The position numbers and the translations under genes were made by a program. Under the pieces are notes generated by a model. The model ran no database searches, had not been told where the DNA came from, and worked only from the letters and a program-made list of their open reading frames with translations. A DNA stretch of 51,426 nucleotides from Sneathiellales bacterium (GTDB lineage: Bacteria > Pseudomonadota > Alphaproteobacteria > JANQFL01), in assembly GCA_028277845.1 (NCBI GenBank), contig JANQFL010000045.1, forward strand, positions 1-51,426, in the 5' to 3' direction. Position 1 is the stretch's first letter. Each line of letters begins with the position of its first letter. Below, in pieces: positions 34,871-42,577 of the stretch.

Positions 34871-35302
34871 ATGGCATGGGTTCCTCACAGCACATGGCTG
34901 GAACGCCACTTCGACGGCACGCAGGCGGTCGACCTGGACGGCGCCGGCGCGGTCACGCTCAAACTGGGCATCGTCACCAACGCGACCATCAACGCCGACA
35001 CCGACAATCTCTATACCGGCCTGACCGCGGTCGGCACCGCCACGGGATGGACCGGACCGGTGACCCTGGCCAACCCGACCTGCGGCCTGGACGGTTCCAA
35101 CGACCTGGTGTTCGACGCCGACGATCCGGCGCAGATCGCCCAGGACGCGGGCGGGTTCAGCAACGGCCGGTCCCTGGTGATCTACGAGGACACCAACAAG
35201 TACATCCTCGCCCACCACACCGAAGGCACGGCGTTCGGCAATGTCTCCGGCCCGCTGACCGTCTCGTTCGACAATGCCGGCATCCTGAAATGGACGATCT
35301 GA
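34871..35302 (+). CDS. phage structural protein, beta-rich
   Basis: 143 residues. Strands alternate with turns (AVTLKLGIVTNATINADTDN, GWTGPVTLANPTCGLDG, SLVIYEDTNKYILAHHTEG, GPLTVSFDNAGILKWTI), as in short head-fibre or minor structural proteins of phages. It starts 5 bases after the previous gene in the late operon. I do not recognise a specific family; the position between terminase and connector suits a capsid-associated or adsorption protein. Confidence 0.65.
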   Translation: MAWVPHSTWLERHFDGTQAVDLDGAGAVTLKLGIVTNATINADTDNLYTGLTAVGTATGWTGPVTLANPTCGLDGSNDLVFDADDPAQIAQDAGGFSNGRSLVIYEDTNKYILAHHTEGTAFGNVSGPLTVSFDNAGILKWTI

Positions 35303-35303
35303 C

Positions 35304-35741
35304 ATGGACCACGTCAAACTGAAATCGGTCATCGCCGCCGATTCCGACAATCTCGACGCGCAGAAACGCAGCGCGCAAGGTGTCGTCGACTGGGGTTTGC
35401 AAGGCTCGGGCGAGTTTCATGCGACGCACATCATCGTCCCCGACATTCTGTCGGAACTGGGCGCCGCCGCAGGATATGCCTTCATTCAGAAACTGAAAGG
35501 CCTGGGCGACGCCATGCTCGATTACATGCTGCCGTGGATGGAAGCGGCCGGCGGCGGGCGCGGATTGGACATCGCGGACCCTGCGTTGCGCGGGCATCTC
35601 GAATCCAAGATCGGCATCGCGAACATCACCGAAAGCGAAGTCTCGGCGGTTCTTGGCCTGGCCAGGGAAAAGACACGCTTCGAGGCGGGCGGCGTGCCGG
35701 TGCCGAATATCGGTGACATCGAAGCGGCGAGGTCTCTGTAA
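35304..35741 (+). CDS. phage protein of unknown function
   Basis: 145 residues, starting 1 base after the preceding stop. A central helix (AAAGYAFIQKLKGLGDAMLD) is flanked by mixed sequence, and an AREKTRFEAGGVPVPNIG segment follows. No signal or membrane helix. It overlaps the next gene (TAATG). Placement in the late operon suggests a virion or assembly role; nothing more specific can be seen. Confidence 0.6.
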   Translation: MDHVKLKSVIAADSDNLDAQKRSAQGVVDWGLQGSGEFHATHIIVPDILSELGAAAGYAFIQKLKGLGDAMLDYMLPWMEAAGGGRGLDIADPALRGHLESKIGIANITESEVSAVLGLAREKTRFEAGGVPVPNIGDIEAARSL

Positions 35742-36196
35742 TGGCTATCGCAATCGCCGAACGGCAAGTGACGTGGCCAACGGCGGTGAATACCGCGAAC
35801 GTCACCGCCGAAGGCAACGCCACATCCGAGGAAATCGATCTGCCAGATAACTGCATCGATGCGGAGATTCAGCTTAAGGCGGAATACACGACCGCTGCAC
35901 CGGCTTCCGATGACATCATCTATTTCTGGCTCTTGCGGAGCCATGGTGACCCGGATGGTTCCGGCAGCGATGAATTCGACACGCCCCCCCAAGCCGCCGG
36001 CGAAACGGGTGGTGCGGCCTTGCTGGCTGTTGCCGATCTCAACAAGGGTGAAACGTCAGGCTCCGGCAAGAAAATCCTGATCAGCAAAAAGCTGCCGGTG
36101 ACCAACAAGACGATGAAGCTTTACGCCGAGGGTTTGACGGGCAGCACGACAAATACCATCACGGTATCCGCGACGATCACGGAAAAAACGGCGTAG
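35741..36196 (+). CDS. phage structural protein, beta-sandwich type
   Basis: 151 residues, almost entirely beta: NVTAEGNATSEEIDLPDNC, IDAEIQLKAEYTTAAPASDD, IIYFWLLRSHGDPDGSG and a last strand TNTITVSATITEKTA. The pattern of solvent-exposed Thr/Ser strands is common in tail-fibre accessory and head decoration proteins. Its ATG overlaps the preceding stop, and the long fibre-like gene follows 9 bases later. A role with that fibre is an inference. Confidence 0.62.
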   Translation: MAIAIAERQVTWPTAVNTANVTAEGNATSEEIDLPDNCIDAEIQLKAEYTTAAPASDDIIYFWLLRSHGDPDGSGSDEFDTPPQAAGETGGAALLAVADLNKGETSGSGKKILISKKLPVTNKTMKLYAEGLTGSTTNTITVSATITEKTA

Positions 36197-36205
36197 GGGC
36201 ATTCG

Positions 36206-37519
36206 ATGCCGTTCGTTCACTTGAACCGTGATCCGCGTTTGACGCCGGGGACGCCCTTCGAAATCGATTGGGATCATCCGTTGGCGAAGGGACTGTCGGG
36301 GGGCATGCTGTTCAATCTGGACGGCGGTCCGCGGGCGTTCGACTGCGCCGGAAACATGCCGGTTTCGGAATTCACCCAGAACGATCCGGCCAGCGGATAC
36401 ACGGTCCACAATGGTCGACGGTGCTATCGTCAGGCGTATTACGGCCGGTCCCACCTCGACTACATCACCATTACGACCGGCAAACTGCCCGATAATGCGC
36501 CTGCCTCGATGTCCGTCGGCGCGGCACATGAGCGGTCGGTTGATGCGGCGACGTTTCAGCTCCTGAGCTATTCCGGCGCCTATACGGGAGGCTGGTACAT
36601 TGTAGGCACCAACACGCCCAAGCTTTCCTGCCAAATGAATAGCGGCAACGGCTTCGGAATCTTTAACACCGAATTCCCGGAATTCGATTCCAAGTATCAC
36701 ACGACGGGAGAATGGTTCAATTTGTCCCTGGCGTACCGCCAGGAAGCCACTTGGCGGCTACGGGGAACATTCAATCAAGGTGTGGAACGGGAGGACAATC
36801 AGTCGGGAAACGCCCCGAGCGGCGCCTTTCACAAGGAGTATCTCCAGCTCTTCCGCCGTGACTGGAACAGTCACTATTACTGGACCGGCTGGTGCAGTCA
36901 CATCTACTTCTGGAACGGCCGGTATCTCGATCAGGACGAACGATCCTGGATCAACGCCGAGCCGTTTGACTTCGTCCGCACACCGCAGGAGCGAATTTAC
37001 TTTGACCTGACGGCAGGCGGCGGCGCGTCCGTCACGCCGGCGCTCGGGTCCCGTGCCATATCCGGCCAGGCGGTCACCGTTGCCGGGGTGACCGACCTCA
37101 CGCCGGGGCAGGGCGCGATCGTGGCGGCGGGACAGGCGGCCATTGTGCAGCGTTCGACCCAATTGACCGCCGGCACCGGAACCAGTGTCGCGTCCGGATA
37201 TAATGTTGATATTATACCAACAATAAGTTTGTATATCGGTAACGGAACAACAAGCGTCAGTGGACACAGCGTCGATGTCACCCCTGAGACGGTTCTTGAT
37301 GCGATCGGCGCCGGAGCGATCGTCCTTTCCGGCCAGCCGGACCCATCGGTCGGCAAGACGACGGAAATCAATCCGCCGGCCGGCGCCGTTTTCGTGGCCG
37401 GCATGAGCATGCGGATGGGCGAGGCCGGGTATCAGTACGACACCAAAACGGTCTTGCACCCGGTCCTGGTCGAGACGCTGCGTCCGATCCTCGCCGAAAC
37501 CGACCGGATCTTTCATTGA
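36206..37519 (+). CDS. fibre-like protein: concanavalin-type N-terminal domain plus short Gly-rich repeats
   Basis: 437 residues. Residues 1-270 look like a LamG/concanavalin-type jelly-roll (FNLSLAYRQEATWRLRGTFN, HIYFWNGRYLDQDERSWI), suited to binding glycans. From about 272 to 410 there are about five repeats of roughly 25 residues on the plan L-x-x-G-x-G-x-x-V-x-x-G: LTPGQGAIVAAGQ, LTAGTGTSVASGY, LYIGNGTTSVSGH, AIGAGAIVLSGQ and PPAGAVFVAGM. Related 'GAG..A.AGQAP' repeats are common in alphaproteobacterial phage proteins. DNA near 37200-37235 is AT-rich, hinting at recombination of the tip. Probable receptor-contact protein. Confidence 0.65.
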   Translation: MPFVHLNRDPRLTPGTPFEIDWDHPLAKGLSGGMLFNLDGGPRAFDCAGNMPVSEFTQNDPASGYTVHNGRRCYRQAYYGRSHLDYITITTGKLPDNAPASMSVGAAHERSVDAATFQLLSYSGAYTGGWYIVGTNTPKLSCQMNSGNGFGIFNTEFPEFDSKYHTTGEWFNLSLAYRQEATWRLRGTFNQGVEREDNQSGNAPSGAFHKEYLQLFRRDWNSHYYWTGWCSHIYFWNGRYLDQDERSWINAEPFDFVRTPQERIYFDLTAGGGASVTPALGSRAISGQAVTVAGVTDLTPGQGAIVAAGQAAIVQRSTQLTAGTGTSVASGYNVDIIPTISLYIGNGTTSVSGHSVDVTPETVLDAIGAGAIVLSGQPDPSVGKTTEINPPAGAVFVAGMSMRMGEAGYQYDTKTVLHPVLVETLRPILAETDRIFH

Positions 37520-37544
37520 ACGACGCCAGGAGGAAGACATTCTG

Positions 37545-37757
37545 ATGTGCATTGGATCTTCGAGTACACCCGCCCCGCCGCCACCGCCGCCGCCGCCGCC
37601 GGAACTGCCCAAGCAGATCGACGAATCGGTCCGCCGGGCGCGCAACGACGAGAAACGCCGCGCGGCCCTGGCGACCGGCCGTAACGCCACCATCCTGACG
37701 CCGCTGGGCGGCCTGTCGGCGGCGCGCACGGCGCAAAAGACCCTGTTGGGCCAGTAG
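37545..37757 (+). CDS. small podovirus-type protein with a polyproline stretch
   Basis: 70 residues, with an AGGAGG site 6-8 bases upstream. The N-terminus carries an unbroken run of nine prolines, then a helix (DESVRRARNDEKRRAALATG) and the conserved-looking end NATILTPLGG...KTLLG seen in small proteins just before the connector gene of many podoviruses. The role is unknown; it may be a virion accessory or adaptor. Confidence 0.72.
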   Translation: MCIGSSSTPAPPPPPPPPPELPKQIDESVRRARNDEKRRAALATGRNATILTPLGGLSAARTAQKTLLGQ

Positions 37758-37773
37758 GACGGGGCGCACGCGC

Positions 37774-39441
37774 ATGGCACGCACCCTGAAGGCGCAATTG
37801 GACAAGCGGCGCAGCGCCCTGAAAATGGAGCGGGCGTCGTTCATCCCCCATTGGCAGGACCTGTCGGACTGGATCGCCCCGCGCCGCGGCCGTTTCGTCA
37901 CGTCCGACCGCAACAAGGGGGACAAGCGCAACCGCAAGATCATCAACAGCGCCGGCACCATTGCCCAGCGCACCCTGGCGTCGGGCATGATGGCCGGCAT
38001 CACCTCGCCGGCCCGGCCCTGGTTCCGCCTGGCCACGCCCGACCCGGCCATGCGCGACCTCGCCCCGGTCAAGGTGTGGCTGGCGACGGTCGAGGGCCTG
38101 ATGCGCGACATCTTCGCGGCCTCGAACCTCTATAACGTGCTGCCCACGCTGTACAAGGAACTGGGCACCATGGGCACCGGCTGCATGTCGGTGGTGGAGG
38201 ATTTCGAGGACGTCATCCGCTGCACGCCGTTCACCGTCGGCTCGTACATGATCGCCAACAACGAGCGCCTGACCGTCAATACCATGTACCGCGAATTCCA
38301 GATGACCGTCAGCCAGCTGATGGCCAAGAAGGAACGCGAGGGCTGGCGGCTCAGCAACGCCGTGCAGAACCTGTGGGACCGGGGCGATGCCGAGGAATGG
38401 ATCGACGTGGTTCACGTGGTCGAACGCAACGACGACCGCGATATCCGGCGCCACGACTTCCGCGGCAAGCCGTTCCGTTCGGTCTACTACGAACCCAACG
38501 GGGACGGCGACGTGCTCGCTTCGCTCAAGGGCTTCGACGAGTTTCCCATCCTGGCGCCGCGCTGGGAGGTGACCGGCGAGGATGTCTACGGCACCGACTG
38601 CCCGGGCATGATCGCGCTGGGCGACATCAAGCAGCTGCAGCTCGAGGAAAAGCGCAAGGCGCAGGCCATCGACAAGAACGTCAACCCGCCCCTGCACGGC
38701 CCGGCCTCGCTCATGCACAAGGAAATCTCGTCGCTGCCGGGCGGCATCACCATCTACGATTCCGGCGCCGACGGCCGCCATACCCTGCGCCCGGTCTACG
38801 AGGTCCAGCCCCGCATCAACGAACTGATGCTCGACATCCAGTCGGTGGAACACCGTATCGACCGGGCCTATTTCGCCGACCTGTTCCTGATGCTGGCGCA
38901 AAGCGACCGGCGCCAGATCACGGCCCGCGAGATCGAGGAACGCCACGAAGAGAAGCTCCTGATGCTGGGGCCGGTGCTCGAACGGCTGCACGACGAGCTG
39001 CTCGACCCGCTGATCGACCGCACCTTCGCCATCATGCTGCGGGCCGGCATCCTGCCGGAACCGCCGGCCGAACTGCAGGGCGTCGAGCTGAAGGTGGAGT
39101 ACATCTCCCTGCTGGCCCAGGCCCAGAAGGCGGTCGGCGTCTCCGGCATCGACGACATGACCAGCTATGTGGCCCAGGTCTCGGCTCTCGAGCCCAGCGC
39201 GCGCCACAAGTGGGATTTTCTCGGCGCCATCGACGCCCGGGCGGAAATGCTCGGCGTGCCGCCGCAACTGGTGCGGCCCGACGACACGGTCAGGCAGATC
39301 GCCGATGCCGAGGCCCAGCAGATGGCCGCGCAGCAGGCCCTGGCCGCGGCCGGACCCATGGCCGACGCCGTCAAGACGGCATCCGAAACCGACACGGACG
39401 GCAAGAACATGCTGACCGACCTGATCGCGGGCTCGGCATGA
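37774..39441 (+). CDS. head-tail connector (portal) protein, T7 gp8 type
   Basis: 555 residues, similar in length to T7 gp8 (536). It forms the dodecameric ring at the capsid vertex through which DNA is packed and ejected. Typical segments are FIPHWQDLSDWIAPRRGRF near residue 23, LASGMMAGITSPARPWF near 68, YGTDCPGMIALGDIKQLQ near 270 and FLMLAQSDRRQITAREIEER near 370. The C-terminal 60 residues are Ala/Gln-rich, as in podoviral connectors. It overlaps the next gene by 4 bases. Confidence 0.92.
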   Translation: MARTLKAQLDKRRSALKMERASFIPHWQDLSDWIAPRRGRFVTSDRNKGDKRNRKIINSAGTIAQRTLASGMMAGITSPARPWFRLATPDPAMRDLAPVKVWLATVEGLMRDIFAASNLYNVLPTLYKELGTMGTGCMSVVEDFEDVIRCTPFTVGSYMIANNERLTVNTMYREFQMTVSQLMAKKEREGWRLSNAVQNLWDRGDAEEWIDVVHVVERNDDRDIRRHDFRGKPFRSVYYEPNGDGDVLASLKGFDEFPILAPRWEVTGEDVYGTDCPGMIALGDIKQLQLEEKRKAQAIDKNVNPPLHGPASLMHKEISSLPGGITIYDSGADGRHTLRPVYEVQPRINELMLDIQSVEHRIDRAYFADLFLMLAQSDRRQITAREIEERHEEKLLMLGPVLERLHDELLDPLIDRTFAIMLRAGILPEPPAELQGVELKVEYISLLAQAQKAVGVSGIDDMTSYVAQVSALEPSARHKWDFLGAIDARAEMLGVPPQLVRPDDTVRQIADAEAQQMAAQQALAAAGPMADAVKTASETDTDGKNMLTDLIAGSA

Positions 39442-39767
39442 GCGACGCGCCGAAAAAAGGCGAACCCTATGACGCCGGCGACGAGGGCAAGGTCAAGGCG
39501 CGCAAGCGCAAGCTCGGCCGCAACCGGCGGGAGCAGCTGGGCGACGTGCGCTTCCTGCTCACCCATGAACAGGGCCGCCGCTTTCTGTGGCGGCTCATGG
39601 ACCACGCCGGCGTGTACTCGACGTGCTTCACCGGGAACAGCCAGACGTTCTTCAACGAAGGAAAGCGGGACACTGGCCTGTTCGTACTGAACGAGATCAT
39701 GCAGGCGGACCCGGACGCCTACATCGCCATGATCAAGGAAAACAGGACCAACGATGACGCCCGATGA
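39438..39767 (+). CDS. Bbp19-family phage protein
   Basis: 109 residues from the ATG that overlaps the connector stop. VRFLLTHEQGRRFLWRLMDH and the following FTGNSQTFFNEGKRDTGLF (residues 37-82) are the hallmark of Bbp19-like proteins of Bordetella BPP-1-type podoviruses. The N-terminal 35 residues are basic and flexible. The role is unknown, but the gene always sits between connector and scaffold. It overlaps the scaffold gene by 14 bases. Confidence 0.87.
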   Translation: MSDAPKKGEPYDAGDEGKVKARKRKLGRNRREQLGDVRFLLTHEQGRRFLWRLMDHAGVYSTCFTGNSQTFFNEGKRDTGLFVLNEIMQADPDAYIAMIKENRTNDDAR

Positions 39768-40422
39768 ACTTCAATCGTCCGACACAGATCACACCGACGC
39801 GGACGGTTCCTCCCATGCGGACGTGTTGTACGGCCGTGACGGCACCGGCGCCGAACATGCGGCCCGAAACGACGGCGCGAACGACGGCGCAGACGGCGGC
39901 CCCAAGGCTTCGGACACCCCCGGCACGGCGGGTGACGCGGCCGGCGACGGCGCGCCCGAAGCCTATGGCGATTTCGTTCTGCCGGACGGCATGGACGCCA
40001 ACCAGGCCGCCTTCGACAAGGCTCTTCCCGTGTTCCGGGATCTGGGGTTGTCGCAGGAACAGGCGCAGGGGTTGGTCGATCTGCAGGGTGATCTGCAGAA
40101 AATGGCCGATGAAAACGCCCAGCAGGTCTGGGCCGATCAGCGGCGGCAGTGGGTCGAAGACGCGAAGGCGGACCGGGAGATCGGCGGCGACAGGTTCGAG
40201 GAGAACGTCGCCGGTGCTCTCAGGGTCATCAACCGTTTCGGCACACCCGAACTCAAGACCGCGCTGGCCGTCACGGGCGCGGGCGATCATCCCGAGATGA
40301 TCCGCTTCTGCGCCAAGATCAGCAAGGTCATCGGCGAGGACGACTTCACCACCGGCGGCCACGGCCACCGGCGCAAAATGTCCGCGGCCGAGATTCTTTA
40401 TCCCCAACACGAGGACCAATGA
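39754..40422 (+). CDS. scaffold/assembly protein
   Basis: 222 residues, very acidic at the N-terminus (SSDTDHTDADGSSHADV) with a low-complexity Asp/Gly/Ala region to about residue 70. A helical domain follows (LPVFRDLGLSQEQAQGLVDL through DREIGGDRFEENVAG). Position directly before the capsid gene, acidity and helical make-up fit a podoviral scaffold protein. No protease motif is apparent. It ends 3 bases before the capsid ATG. Confidence 0.82.
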   Translation: MTPDELQSSDTDHTDADGSSHADVLYGRDGTGAEHAARNDGANDGADGGPKASDTPGTAGDAAGDGAPEAYGDFVLPDGMDANQAAFDKALPVFRDLGLSQEQAQGLVDLQGDLQKMADENAQQVWADQRRQWVEDAKADREIGGDRFEENVAGALRVINRFGTPELKTALAVTGAGDHPEMIRFCAKISKVIGEDDFTTGGHGHRRKMSAAEILYPQHEDQ

Positions 40423-40425
40423 CCC

Positions 40426-41424
40426 ATGGCCACTGTAGGCAACACCTATCTGACGATCGGCGATCTGTACAAGCGCAAGGATCCCGACGACCAAATCGCC
40501 GCCATCATCGAGCTCTTGTCGGAAACCAATCCGATCCTCGAGGACGCTGTGGCGCTGGAATGCAACGACGGCACCAAGCACCTGACCACGGTGCGCACCG
40601 GCCTGCCGACGGCGACCTGGCGCATGCTGTATCAGGGCGTGCAGCCCAGCAAATCCACCACCAAGCAGGTGGTCGACACCACCGGCATGCTGGAATCCTG
40701 GTCGGAAGTGGATGCCGACCTGGTGGAGAAGTCGGGTAATCCCGGCGCCTTCCGCCTGTCGGAAGCGACGGCGTTCCTGGAAGGCATGAACCAGGAAATG
40801 GCTACCGCCATCTTCTATCACAATTCGGCCACCGACCCGGAAAAGCCCATGGGCCTGGCGCCGCGCTTCGACAGTCTGTCGGCGGAAACCGGCGCCCAGA
40901 TCGTCAACGCCGAAGGCGCCGGCGCCGACAACACGTCGATCTGGTTCGTGGCCTGGAGCGACCGCACCTGCCACCTGCTGTATCCCAAGGGCTCCAAGGC
41001 CGGCCTGCAGCGCGACGACAAGGGCAAGGAGACCAAGACCAACGCCGACGGCTCGCTCTACGACGTCTACCGCGAGAAGTTCAAATGGGACCTGGGCTTC
41101 TCCGTGCGCGACTGGCGCTACGTGGTGCGCATCGCCAACATCGACGTGTCCAACATGCAGGCCGGGTCGCTCGATTTGTACAAGTTCATGCGCCAGGCCT
41201 ACTACAAGCTGCACCAGCGCAAGATCACCGGCGGCCGCATGGCGATCTACTGCAACACCGATGTCAAGGAAGCCCTCGACGCCGCCGGCACCAATGCCGG
41301 TGCCTCCGACAATTTCGTCCGGCTGAAGCCGATGGAAATCGGCGGCAAGGAGGTCGACACCTACCGCGGCATCCCGGTGCGAGAATGCGACGCCATCCAC
41401 AACGTGGAACCGCTTGTGTCCTGA
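40426..41424 (+). CDS. major capsid protein
   Basis: 332 residues, the usual size for the BPP-1-like (Bbp17-type) podoviral capsid protein. It starts ATVGNTYLTIGDLYKRKD; LLSETNPILEDAV and HLTTVRTGLPTATWRMLYQG follow near residues 29-70, and the beta-rich P domain has WDLGFSVRDWRYVVRIANID. The HK97 fold is expected by family. There is no obvious cleavable delta domain, in line with a separate scaffold gene. Together with the Bbp16-like cement gene 46 bases downstream, this makes up the shell. Confidence 0.92.
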   Translation: MATVGNTYLTIGDLYKRKDPDDQIAAIIELLSETNPILEDAVALECNDGTKHLTTVRTGLPTATWRMLYQGVQPSKSTTKQVVDTTGMLESWSEVDADLVEKSGNPGAFRLSEATAFLEGMNQEMATAIFYHNSATDPEKPMGLAPRFDSLSAETGAQIVNAEGAGADNTSIWFVAWSDRTCHLLYPKGSKAGLQRDDKGKETKTNADGSLYDVYREKFKWDLGFSVRDWRYVVRIANIDVSNMQAGSLDLYKFMRQAYYKLHQRKITGGRMAIYCNTDVKEALDAAGTNAGASDNFVRLKPMEIGGKEVDTYRGIPVRECDAIHNVEPLVS

Positions 41425-41470
41425 GTGTTGCTTTAATCGCAATTCAAACGAATCGAGTAAGGAAACTCCC

Positions 41471-41869
41471 ATGATCCTCGACAAAGAAGCCCTGTTCTCG
41501 GATGACCAGGCGGTCACCGCCGATGCGGCATCCACGAACGTCATCGACCTGGGCGTGGCCCGGGATATCGGCAAGGGCATGCCTGTGCCCCTGCTGATCC
41601 AGGTCACCGAAGATTTCGACAATCTGACCAGCCTGAAGGTGCTGGTCCAGGTCGACGACAATGAAGGTTTTTCGTCGGCCACGGTGGCCGCCGAAACCGG
41701 CGCGATCCTGCTGGCCGATCTGAAGGAAGGCTACCAGTTCCCGCTGGCCTACGTGCCCAACGGCGTCGACGAGCGCTATGTGCGGCTCAACTACGACGTC
41801 ACCGGCACGGCGCCGACGAGCGGCAAGGTCACCGCCGGCCTGACGCTCGGCAACCAGGCCAGCTTCTAG
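41471..41869 (+). CDS. Bbp16-family capsid cement protein
   Basis: 132 residues from the ATG at 41471 (AAGGAAA site upstream). MILDKEALFSDDQAVTADA is the characteristic N-terminus of Bbp16-like capsid decoration proteins; the rest is beta-rich (LKVLVQVDDNEGFSSATVA, YVPNGVDERYVRLNYDVTG). It is expected to trimerise on the capsid surface and stabilise it. A hairpin follows at 41893-41931. Confidence 0.88.
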   Translation: MILDKEALFSDDQAVTADAASTNVIDLGVARDIGKGMPVPLLIQVTEDFDNLTSLKVLVQVDDNEGFSSATVAAETGAILLADLKEGYQFPLAYVPNGVDERYVRLNYDVTGTAPTSGKVTAGLTLGNQASF

Positions 41870-41892
41870 CCGGCCGCAGGGCGCCGTCACCG

Positions 41893-41931
41893 CCCCGCCG
41901 CGGTCATGGCGACACCAAGCACGCGGCGGGG
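41893..41931 (+). terminator. GC-rich hairpin between capsid and tail genes
   Basis: CCCCGCCGCG (41893-41902) and CGCGGCGGGG (41922-41931) are perfect 10-base arms around a 19-base loop. No U tract follows, so this is more likely an attenuator or an mRNA-stabilising 3' structure that lets capsid genes be expressed above tail genes than a full terminator. Confidence 0.45.
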
Positions 41932-41983
41932 CGGGGGCTCCGGCTCCCGCCCGCCGCACTCCATCACAGGGTGAGAGACGGTC

Positions 41984-42577
41984 ATGGCGATCAGTGAAGT
42001 CCTTATCTGCAATCTGGCCTTGGGCCATGTCAGCGCCGGTGCGAGCATCGAATCGCTCGACGAGGACAGCCCCGAGGCGGTGTCGTGCAAGCAGTTCTTC
42101 GAGACGGCGCGCAACCACACCCTGCGCGATTTCGACTGGAAATTCGCCTCGACCCGCAAGGCCCTGGCGGCGCTGTCCAACCCGCCGTCGGGCTGGCTGT
42201 TCAAGTACGAATATCCGTCCAACTGCGAGGCGGCGCGGGAAATCCTGCGGCCGTCGGCGAGCGCCGATCCGGTGCCCTTCGACGTGGCGCTGGACGACGA
42301 CCTGTCGCGCCGGGTGATTTTGAGCAACCAGGACCAGGCGTGGCTGCGCTACACCGCGCGGGTCGCCAACCCGAACCTGTTCGATTCCCAGTTCGTCATC
42401 GCCTTTTCCTGGCGCCTGGCCATGGACCTGGTCGAACCCATCAACGCCAGCGAAAAGGTGCGCGAGCGGGTCGCCCGGGGCTATCTGGTGGCCAAGGCCC
42501 AGGCGGAAAGCGCCAACGCCAACGAGGCCATGGCCGGGGCGCCGCGCGACGCAGACTGGATCAGGGCGCGCGGCTGA
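41984..42577 (+). CDS. tail tubular protein A-like (adaptor)
   Basis: 197 residues. ISEVLICNLALGHVSAGASI and LRDFDWKFASTRKALA match the helical core of T7 gp11-type adaptors that dock below the connector. The C-terminus is helical and Ala-rich (LVAKAQAESANANEAMAG). Its stop overlaps the nozzle gene start (TGATG), consistent with equal production of the two tail proteins. Confidence 0.87.
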   Translation: MAISEVLICNLALGHVSAGASIESLDEDSPEAVSCKQFFETARNHTLRDFDWKFASTRKALAALSNPPSGWLFKYEYPSNCEAAREILRPSASADPVPFDVALDDDLSRRVILSNQDQAWLRYTARVANPNLFDSQFVIAFSWRLAMDLVEPINASEKVRERVARGYLVAKAQAESANANEAMAGAPRDADWIRARG

